Of a DNA stretch of 45,000 nucleotides, positions 38,290 through 45,000 are shown piece after piece (the first letter of the stretch is position 1; the number at the start of each line of letters is the position of its first letter). The notes under the pieces are model-generated. The model was not told the DNA's origin, did no database searches, and saw nothing but the letters and a program-made list of their open reading frames with translations. Position numbers and translations under genes: made by a program. Source of the stretch: Bartonella rattimassiliensis 15908 (GTDB lineage: Bacteria; Pseudomonadota; Alphaproteobacteria; Rhizobiales; Rhizobiaceae); NCBI RefSeq assembly GCF_000278215.1, contig NZ_JH725067.1:137712-182711 (forward strand), given 5' to 3'.

Positions 38290-38960
38290 CATTGATTTAT
38301 AATATTTATTGTTTACATGTTGAATAAGAGATCTGAACATCGTAGGGTTTTCTTATGCCAAGTCTGTTCTATGTTAAGCAATTCAAACTATATTTCTTAT
38401 GAATGTCTTAAATGTTAAAGGTTGTCACACAATATTGGGGGAAGTATGTGATAAGGCGTGGCTTGCCTTTTTATGAAGCATAAAGATGGGGGGCTCAATA
38501 GATTTTATATATTTCATAGAGGCTTTACTGTTATATCATTTATGGGCGCTGGTGCGAAATGAGCTCAAGCACTTTAAGAAATGTTTCTTTAAAGAAAGCA
38601 CGTGAAGATGTAACTAAAGGATATTTTGCTTGTGATATTCCATTTTATATGAGGGGCGTGATCCCATTAAATTAAAGAAACGATAAACAAGAGCGTGAGG
38701 CAGTGCGTCATTTTGATGATTTAAAAGACAGTGCTTTAGATGTTTTTGAAAATCGTAAAGCTGAATGAAAAAATAATGGTAAAAATGGTTACTGGTTTTG
38801 AAATTTTATACTCTTCCAAAATTAAGCTGTCTCTCCGTTTTATTACAGGGGAGGGTGAGCTATAGTTTTAAGAGAAAAGTGTGCGAATGAATAAAATGTA
38901 ACTCATTAAGAGAAGATGAAAAAGCAGCTGTAAAGTTAAGAGAAATAGAATGTTAACAGG
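38290..38960 (+). pseudogene. Most complete integrase relic of the dispersed family
   Basis: The 5' block (TTGATTTATAATATTTATTG, TTTACATGTTGAATAAGAGA, then CTGAACATCGTAGGG) is followed by integrase frames: KDGGLNRFYIFHRG, then LRNVSLKKAREDVTKG, ending VIPLN-stop, then RNDKQEREAVRHFDDLKDSA and LDVFENRKAE-stop, then KFYTLPKLSCLSV. This follows the order of a P4-type integrase through its N-terminal and core-binding region. Several stops and frameshifts are present, and the catalytic domain is missing. Confidence 0.75.
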
Positions 38961-39119
38961 ACCTTATAACGTCATAATTTAATAGGGGAAATTAATGTAT
39001 AATGATCATTTAGTTCAATTTGAATAAAAGAGTTGAATAGCATGCGATTTACTTTTTTAGATTTGATAATGAAGTATTATTCAGTCTTATTCACTTGTAT
39101 GTTAGCAATAGGAGCAATG

Positions 39120-39262
39120 TATAAGCAAAAACTATTTAAGATAATATGATACATCTCAATGTGGGAGCTTCTGTAATATTGGGCATTAGTAGATAGTAAT
39201 GAGGGCGTTGGTTTGGCATTTTATATGCATAAAGATAGCGGTGATACGTAGTTGAATGATAC
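39120..39262 (+). pseudogene. Second, shorter integrase relic
   Basis: The frame VDSNEGVGLAFYMHKDSGDT matches KYNDGAGLL-x-YK-x-KDG of the family N-terminus. It follows the previous relic by about 150 bases. The 5' non-coding block is not clear here. Confidence 0.45.
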
Positions 39263-39858
39263 TATATGAGCTATATTATACAAAAGATTTTTCGTGATAT
39301 TTTGCTTCAGCAGTATTGTGAAATGGATGTGAAAGCAGGGATATTTTTTTATAATGAAAATGAGAAAGATAATGGTGTTTTTGGGGGAAGGGATTTAAAA
39401 AGGATGATGCTGTACTCTCCTCCAGTTCCCAATGTTGGTGTTTTTGCATTTGAGAGGGTATATAAGAGATATTTTATTGTTTTTTCAGTTGTTTTTTTAT
39501 TTCATATATTATTTTTCTACTTGTAATACGCACGAGAATTATTTTGGCTGATTCATTTAAGAGTGGAATGAAATGAGGGAATTTCATGAGGGGTGGTAAA
39601 AAGGGTAAAATAATAAATTATCACTATAAATTAATATGTTGAGTAATTTTTGAGGTATATCCTGTGGAGAGATATTAGGAGATAAAATGAAAAAGCTAAG
39701 AAACGAGATGCTTTAAAAGTAAGACAGAGATTTGTGTCGTACAGATAAGAGAAAGCCCATGAAAATAGATGTATGGCTTTGTCTGTCGGGGAATGGTGTT
39801 GTTTTTTTGCATCATTTTATCTTTAAAAATTAAAAAATGTTTAAAATTAAAAAAATTA
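39263..39858. other. Spacer before the odc promoter
   Basis: An 86-codon frame at 39266-39526 ends in a hydrophobic segment but has no ribosome-binding site and begins inside relic DNA. Nothing else is supported. Confidence 0.35.
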
Positions 39859-39887
39859 TTGAAATGAGAAAGGATTCGTTTTATAGC
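39859..39887 (+). promoter_or_regulatory. Sigma70-like promoter of the speF leader and odc
   Basis: TTGAAA (39859-39864) and TATAGC (39882-39887) are separated by exactly 17 bases. A start near 39894 would make a leader of about 420 bases that begins just before the conserved speF region. Confidence 0.6.
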
Positions 39888-39904
39888 ATCCCTTGCCCAA
39901 AGTC

Positions 39905-40140
39905 GCACGTGCCTGTGGGTGTCCGCTGGTTCTCAAATGGTGAGATTAACCGGTACGGTACCTGGAACTAACCGCTCCAGTCATTCTTACAGCCAATTGC
40001 AAGAATGAGGGCATCTTGAAGCAACGACGGTGCGGGCCTTTCTGGTGTCTTCCAGTTTTAAAATGCTGGGATAACTATAGAGGCACACCTCATTGCCTTC
40101 AGTGCGGAAGTGGTTTTCTCAACTCCAATCAAAAAGGCAG
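39905..40140 (+). ncRNA. speF-type leader RNA upstream of the decarboxylase
   Basis: The block with GTGTCCGCTGGTTCTCAAAT, GAGATTAACCGGTACGG, CCTGGAACTAACCGCTCC, CAATTGCAAGAATGAGGGC and TGCCTTCAGTGCGGAAGTGG is strikingly G+C-rich compared with its surroundings. It corresponds to the conserved speF leader known upstream of ornithine decarboxylase genes in alphaproteobacteria. It probably regulates odc in cis; the sensing mechanism is not settled. It also holds short ORFs (see findings). Confidence 0.88.
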
Positions 40141-40150
40141 ATAAAATGGG

Positions 40151-40177
40151 ATAACGCGGTTTTTGCGTTATTCTTTC
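40151..40177 (+). terminator. Possible attenuator hairpin at the end of the speF leader
   Basis: ATAACGC (40151) pairs with GCGTTAT (40165-40171) across GGTTTTT and is followed by TCTTTC. It lies between the conserved leader and the coding region, where a conditional terminator would act. Confidence 0.45.
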
Positions 40178-40283
40178 GCTGCATGCAATGCTAATTTCTG
40201 TTTTTTATAATCAGAATGGGGATGGTTGTTGTGTGTTTTTTGTCCTTTGGCTTTTGGCAGCTTAGGTTGTCTTAAGCATAGAG

Positions 40284-40300
40284 TGAGGGAGTGTTCCCTC
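40284..40300 (+). promoter_or_regulatory. Hairpin directly upstream of the odc ribosome-binding site
   Basis: GAGGGA pairs with TCCCTC over a GTGT loop (about 40284-40299), immediately before AAGGAG (40301) that serves the ATG at 40315. It may shield or expose the ribosome-binding site. Confidence 0.4.
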
Positions 40301-40314
40301 AAGGAGAATTGCAG

Positions 40315-41448
40315 ATGGCAACACAACGTATTCGCGATTTTCTTGCAACACATCGTTCTGAAGGTCCATGCTTAATTGTTGATCTTGATGTTGTTCGTGA
40401 TAACTATTTAAATTTTGAAAAAGCTCTGCCACAGTCTCGCATTTTTTATGCAATAAAAGCGAATCCAGCACCGGAAATTTTATGCTTGCTGAGTTCTTTA
40501 GGATCTTCTTTTGATGCGGCTTCTGTTGCAGAAATTGAAATGGCTTTAAAAGCAGGGGCAACGTCAGAGCGTATTTCTTTTGGAAATACTATTAAAAAAG
40601 AGCGTGATATTGCGCGAGCCTATGCATTAGGTGTTTCGCTTTATGCGGTTGATTGTGTTGAGGAAGTGGAAAAAATTGCGCGCGTTGCTCCAGGAGTACG
40701 TGTTTTTTGCCGCGTTCTTACCGATGGAAAAGGTGCAGAGTGGCCATTGTCACGCAAATTCGGTTGTGTCCCTGCTATGGCAGTTGATGTGCTAAAACAA
40801 GCACACCAACTAGGTTTGCAAGCTTATGGTGTTTCTTTTCATGTTGGGTCTCAGCAAGTTGATTTGAGTGCATGGGATCGTGCTTTATCAGATGCCGCTA
40901 CAGTTTTTAAGTGTTTGGAACAAGAAGGTATTTCGTTGAAACTGGTAAATATGGGTGGTGGTTTTCCAACGCGTTATTTGAAAGATGTTCCTACAGAACA
41001 AGCTTATGGTACGGCAGTTTTTGATTCATTGAAAAAGCATTTTGGGAATCGTATCCCTGAAACGATTATTGAGCCAGGGCGTGCAATGGTTGGTAATGCT
41101 GGTGTTATTCGTACAGAAGTTGTGCTGATCTCTAAAAAAGCTGACAATGATAATGTCCGATGGGTTTATCTTGATATTGGGAAATTTAATGGCCTTGCTG
41201 AGACTATGGATGAAGCTATTCGTTATCCCATTGAAACACCTCATGATGATAAGGTTATGGAACCTTGTATTTTAGCGGGGCCAACATGTGATTCGGCCGA
41301 TGTTCTCTACGAAAAAATACCTTATCCACTGCCTCTATCTCTCACAATAGGAGATGAGATATTGATTCATGGAACTGGCGCTTACACAACAACTTATGCA
41401 TCCGTCGCCTTTAATGGTTTTGAACCTTTGCGATCGTATGTGATCTGA
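40315..41448 (+). CDS. odc: Ornithine (or lysine/ornithine) decarboxylase, fold III
   Basis: 377 residues from ATG 40315, which has AAGGAG eight bases upstream; an in-frame GTG at 40291 would put that site inside the gene. The PLP lysine is K48 in RIFYAIKANPAPE, the glycine-rich phosphate loop is VNMGGGFPTRY, and the active-site Cys lies in AGPTCDSADVLYEKIPYPLP. This is the eukaryote-like alanine-racemase-fold ODC used by alphaproteobacteria. It makes putrescine (and possibly cadaverine), the entry to polyamines. The speF leader upstream supports the ornithine assignment. Confidence 0.93.
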   Translation: MATQRIRDFLATHRSEGPCLIVDLDVVRDNYLNFEKALPQSRIFYAIKANPAPEILCLLSSLGSSFDAASVAEIEMALKAGATSERISFGNTIKKERDIARAYALGVSLYAVDCVEEVEKIARVAPGVRVFCRVLTDGKGAEWPLSRKFGCVPAMAVDVLKQAHQLGLQAYGVSFHVGSQQVDLSAWDRALSDAATVFKCLEQEGISLKLVNMGGGFPTRYLKDVPTEQAYGTAVFDSLKKHFGNRIPETIIEPGRAMVGNAGVIRTEVVLISKKADNDNVRWVYLDIGKFNGLAETMDEAIRYPIETPHDDKVMEPCILAGPTCDSADVLYEKIPYPLPLSLTIGDEILIHGTGAYTTTYASVAFNGFEPLRSYVI

Positions 41449-41522
41449 CATTTCCTTTTGACTATAGTTTTTTAGATTTTTTGCTATGCTAGTCATTGTG
41501 CTATAAGAGGGCGGATATAAAG

Positions 41523-42107
41523 ATGAACATGATTAATTTTCAAACAAAAAATGGGGCATGTTTTACACTTTTATTGGAGCAAGAAGCAGATAAGCCTTAT
41601 AGAGAAATGTTGCTTGATTCAATGATGGGCTATGGACGTAAACGTAAGTCATCAGAGTCTTTACGGCGTGGTCGGTTGGCGGCTCAAGGGCTTTCCTTTG
41701 TGGTTAAAAATGCACTTGGAGAGCTTGTGGGAAGTGTACGTCTTTGGCATGTTTCTTTTTTTAAAGAAAAAAATGAAATACAACATGCTTTACTTTTGGG
41801 GCCTTTAGCTGTTGCAACTGAATGTGCTGGTATGGGAATAGGATCAATGTTAGTTCGTCATGCAATTGAAAAAGCAAAAAAATTAGGTTATGGCGCTATT
41901 TTATTGGTAGGGGATTTTGAATTTTATCAACGTTTTGGCTTTTCAAATCGCTTAACAGAAAATTTGGCAATGCCTGGTCCTTATGAAAAGCATCGTTTTC
42001 AAGCGTTGGAACTGATACCGAACTATCTTTCTGGGTGTTATGGTACTTTGATTCCTAGTGGAGAACGAGAAGTTTCGAGTCGTGTTCAGCATCATAAAGT
42101 GGCTTGA
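41523..42107 (+). CDS. GNAT-family N-acetyltransferase (YhbS-like)
   Basis: 194 residues from ATG 41523; a TTG at 41496 and an ATG at 41529 are alternatives. The acetyl-CoA-binding motif A is LLLGPLAVATECAGMGIGSM then LVRHAIEKAK, and motif B includes ILLVGDFEFYQRFGFS. The substrate is unknown; the place just downstream of odc (75 bases) suggests a polyamine or related amine, but this is inference. It has no signal peptide. Confidence 0.88.
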   Translation: MNMINFQTKNGACFTLLLEQEADKPYREMLLDSMMGYGRKRKSSESLRRGRLAAQGLSFVVKNALGELVGSVRLWHVSFFKEKNEIQHALLLGPLAVATECAGMGIGSMLVRHAIEKAKKLGYGAILLVGDFEFYQRFGFSNRLTENLAMPGPYEKHRFQALELIPNYLSGCYGTLIPSGEREVSSRVQHHKVA

Positions 42108-42539
42108 AGATTGTATTTATTTTGTTGTTCAACAATGCTGTATTGAGAGTATGGCATGCTGTTTTGACTGCTGCAAAAGCGTTTTATAGTATCGATTCTT
42201 GGGGGGGGGGGACGGTGATTGTATTATATGGCTGGTTTCTTACTTTTGATAATTTCAGTAAAGTTAGTAGCAATATATTAAAAGCTCATTTTTTTAAATA
42301 GTTTTATCTTTCATGAGATTAAAGAAAATAGATTTTTGAGTGTTTTTGTGTTCTTTTAAAACTGATATCATCATATAATTTTCCAACTCTCGATATCATT
42401 GGTAGATTTTGCATTGAAGCGGTTCGGTATTTTACTCTTTTCTAAACAGTTTTTATCTCTTTTCTTTTGATGCGTCAGGGAATGGTTTTGATTGATTCAT
42501 TGTGAACAGATTTTAAGTAGGAAAATCTCTCGGTATTCG
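42108..42539. other. Spacer with an 11-base poly-G tract
   Basis: The G tract is at 42201-42211. A 65-codon TTG-initiated frame (42104-42301) crosses it, but no function or start signal is visible. Confidence 0.5.
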
Positions 42540-43010
42540 GATTGCGTGTTATAATATGTAATGAACTGATTTATAATGATATTTTATTGTTTCACATGTT
42601 GAATGAAAGACTCGAGTATTGTGAGATTCTCTCAATCCAAATTTAGTTCATGTTGAATCAATTAAAATCATTTTCTTGCACGTCAAAAGCAGGGTTGGCG
42701 TAGAGGTGAAAACACTATAAAAAGGAGTAAAATATCTCTTATGCATGCTTTCAGATGCAAGGATTTTAGCAACGATCCAAGAGCTGATCAATATAATGAT
42801 GGTGCCAACTCGCTGCTTTATAATGCAACATGATGAACTATGTTTATGAATTAATGTATTATTACAAGCGGCAGTAGAATCAAAACTGTAAATATTAGTT
42901 TTTTTTAAGAGCGTGAAAAATAAAACTACATGGTTAAAAGATGCTTTTTGAAAAAAACACTCCATTACTTTTTTGCTATAAAGATAAAGCATTTTGCAAT
43001 TGGTATGAGG
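42540..43010 (+). repeat. Dispersed repeat copy with integrase relic
   Basis: It contains AACTGATTTATAATGATATT, TCACATGTTGAATGAAAGAC, GAGTATTGTGAGATTCTCTC, TTCATGTTGAATCAATTAAA, then the relic frame RADQYNDGANSLLYN and, after stops, TVNISFF. It is one of the best-preserved 5' blocks. Confidence 0.75.
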
Positions 43011-43454
43011 GTGTCGAGTAAAGATGTTTTTCTTATTTTAAATTTTTTCGTTCAGAATTAAAAAACATTGTCCTGTACATTATAAGGGAAATGGGCACGT
43101 AAATAAAAATCATACGAATCTCTTTTATGAATCAATTTAAAAAGGAGATTACTATGGGGGAAGTAGGAAAAGGGAATGATAATATGAATATTCTTATAAG
43201 CATCAAAATTAAAAGAGTGAAGCACAGAAATTTTATCGGATAGTTTTCATGAAGTGAGTCGCGTAAAATGAAGTTGGCAGATATATGGAAAATTTAATGA
43301 CAGGTATAAATTTTTGTTAGTGTTTTTTCTCTCTATGATGAAAAATCAAAGATCTTAAAACAATAGCTGCTTTATCTATGGAGTACAGCGCTTTAGAAGT
43401 GCTTTATTTTATATTATCTAAAACAATTTCGTATATAGAAAATTATTTTTTAAT

Positions 43455-43726
43455 GTGTACAAAGTATTGATTTATAATTATAATTTAGTGTTATTCATAT
43501 TTAATTAAAAATCCGAATATCGTAAGATTCTCTCATTTCAAATCTGTCTATCTTGAATCAATAAAAACCATTCGCTTGCACGTTACAAGCGGGATTAGCG
43601 TATGGATCAAATTTGTATAAGAAAGGACTAAAAATGGCTTTTATGAACCATTTTAATACAAGGGTTGTCGTAACATTGGAAGCTTGCAAATATAATAGTG
43701 GCGCTGGTTTGCTTTTTTAATAAATC
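43455..43726 (+). repeat. Dispersed repeat copy with integrase relic
   Basis: It contains TATTGATTTATAATTATAAT, CCGAATATCGTAAGATTCTC, TTGCACGTTACAAGCGGGAT, TAGCGTATGG, AAAGGACTAAAAATGGCTTT, and the relic frame TRVVVTLEACKYNSGAGLLF followed by two stops. It lies in direct orientation about 0.9 kb after the previous copy. Confidence 0.75.
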
Positions 43727-45000
43727 TTAGTGACTTGGTGGTGAATCCATGAGGGGTGGTATTTTTTTGAGAAAAATAGTCATAAATGCCAAAATACCAA
43801 AGAGGATGGTTATGATAAAGAAAATATCACTAAAAGCCATAGTCATTGCTTGTATGCGTGCCATACCAGATAATTGAGAAAGAGCAAGAGTATACGAATC
43901 AAAGGTTTCTGTCTTGAAAAATAAAGTAAACTTCGAAAGCATTTCAGTTGCTTGTCTGTTTGAGTGGTTTATTGTTTCGGCTATTCGTTCATAATGGAAG
44001 TCTGTGCGTTTTGTCATGAGAGTACTGATAATAGCAAGCCCTACAGCGCCCCCTAGATTCCGTGTGAGATTAAAGAGTCCGGAGGCATTTTGCAGGCGTC
44101 CTGGCGGAAGTGTTCCTAAGGCAATGTTATTAACAGGAACCATACACAACATTATAGAAGAACCACGGAAAACTTGTGGCCAAAAGAGTTGCCAAAAATC
44201 CCAGTTGTCTGTGATAGAATTCGCCATCCAAGTTCCTATTGCAAAGCTTAAAAGTCCTATCGCCATCATCAAACGTGCATCCATTCGTGCGGAAAGATAT
44301 CCGGCAAGAGGCGCCGTTAATAACATGACAAACCCTGAAAGAAACAATGTTTCTCCAATCGTGAGAGCATCATAATGGCGGATTTGGCTCAAATAGACAG
44401 GATAAAGATATGTGAGTCCATAAAGACCTATTCCCAAAGAAAAGGAAAAAATGGATGCAGCAGAAAAATTAAAATTAGAAAAAGTCGTAAGATCAACAAT
44501 AGGCTCTTTTGCCGTAAATGCGCGCCAGAAGAAAAGAGCGGCAGACAAGATCATGATAATGAATAGGTTCCGAATCAGCCGATCATTTAGCCAATCATGA
44601 CGTGCTCCCTCTTCTAGAACATACTCTAAAGTTCCTAGAAAAACAGCCATAGAAATGAGTCCCAACCAGTCAAATTTAGCCATGAGAGATGGATTTGCTT
44701 GATCAAAATCAATCAATTTCCAAGCGAGAATTGAAATAATAATCCCAAAAGGCACGTTAATGAGAAAAAGCCAGTGCCATGATAAGATATGACAGAGATA
44801 ACCTCCGACTGTTGGACCAATAGTGGGGGCTAACGTTGCGACTAGTCCAACGATAGGGACAACAATTGGGCGCTTGGAAGGAGGAAAAAGTATATAAGAG
44901 GCGGAAAAAACATTAGGGATAATCCCTCCACCAATAAAACCTTGCAATGCACGGTAGATAATCATCTCTCCAATAGATGTTGCTGTTGCACAAAGAACAG
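43727..45000 (-). CDS. DHA2-family multidrug MFS exporter (EmrB/QacA type), 5' end outside window
   Basis: The frame is open to the right edge (…VLCATATSIGEMIIYRALQG), so the N-terminal segments are missing; 423 residues are visible. DHA2 marks include RALQGFIGGGIIPNVFSAS, GPTVGGYL and SWHWLFLINVPFG, with about ten or more membrane helices in the visible part. It exports drugs or other toxic compounds by proton antiport, usually with an EmrA-type membrane-fusion partner, which may lie upstream outside the window. The stop codon is at 43727, directly after a repeat relic. Confidence 0.9.
   Translation of the reverse strand, partial: VLCATATSIGEMIIYRALQGFIGGGIIPNVFSASYILFPPSKRPIVVPIVGLVATLAPTIGPTVGGYLCHILSWHWLFLINVPFGIIISILAWKLIDFDQANPSLMAKFDWLGLISMAVFLGTLEYVLEEGARHDWLNDRLIRNLFIIMILSAALFFWRAFTAKEPIVDLTTFSNFNFSAASIFSFSLGIGLYGLTYLYPVYLSQIRHYDALTIGETLFLSGFVMLLTAPLAGYLSARMDARLMMAIGLLSFAIGTWMANSITDNWDFWQLFWPQVFRGSSIMLCMVPVNNIALGTLPPGRLQNASGLFNLTRNLGGAVGLAIISTLMTKRTDFHYERIAETINHSNRQATEMLSKFTLFFKTETFDSYTLALSQLSGMARIQAMTMAFSDIFFIITILFGILAFMTIFLKKIPPLMDSPPSH

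Noticed and set aside
39266..39526. 86-codon plus-strand frame with a C-terminal hydrophobic segment
   Set aside because: Starts inside relic DNA without a ribosome-binding site; hydrophobic tail is explained by T-rich sequence.
1..45000. CRISPR arrays, tRNA or rRNA genes
   Set aside because: No regularly spaced identical repeats and no cloverleaf or rRNA sequence was recognised by eye.

Overview
The window looks like a chromosomal stretch of an A+T-rich alphaproteobacterium, most likely a Bartonella. The reasons are the housekeeping gene set (gcvTHP behind a tandem glycine riboswitch, metNIQ, asd, alr, fpr, trhO, and an ornithine decarboxylase behind a speF-type leader), the low G+C, long decayed spacers, many gene relics and an autotransporter-like C-terminus at the left edge. 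The genus call is inference from gene content; no rRNA or tRNA gene is present to confirm it.

Layout. 1-950: end of a probable autotransporter, then a decayed repeat copy. 949-3737 (-): a likely metal-related operon of creatininase-like hydrolase, CobW/COG0523 GTPase and WD40 protein. 4757-6732: a SAF-domain oxidoreductase divergent from a MaoC hydratase. 6733-13100: an accessory island with an intact three-gene operon (nitronate monooxygenase, MFS transporter, FAD/NAD(P)-binding oxidoreductase) between integrase and possible IS5-type relics. 13093-16449 (-): remains of a prophage or plasmid-like module (restriction-nuclease fragment, DUF3987 protein, broken toprim primase). 16676-19468: a very A+T-rich block with a small secreted protein, a decayed paralogue and repeat relics. 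19469-24522: metNIQ, an SH3b exported protein and asd. 24523-26427: decayed spacer with relics, one carrying a piece of asd. 26428-32282: Trm112-like and LON-domain genes, then glycine riboswitch and gcvT-gcvH-gcvP. 33258-38044: alr, fpr with a duplicated 3' end, an eda pseudogene and trhO. 38290-42107: integrase relics, speF leader, ornithine/lysine decarboxylase and a GNAT acetyltransferase. 42540-45000: two more relics and a DHA2-family efflux pump running off the right edge.

The most striking structural signal is a dispersed repeat family. About a dozen copies on both strands share a non-coding 5' block followed by the decayed N-terminal part of a P4-type tyrosine integrase. Some copies lie head to head and some have acquired pieces of nearby housekeeping genes. 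The most interesting functional candidate is the intact operon at 7924-11988, a possible amine or nitro-compound oxidation and export module whose substrate cannot be read from sequence.
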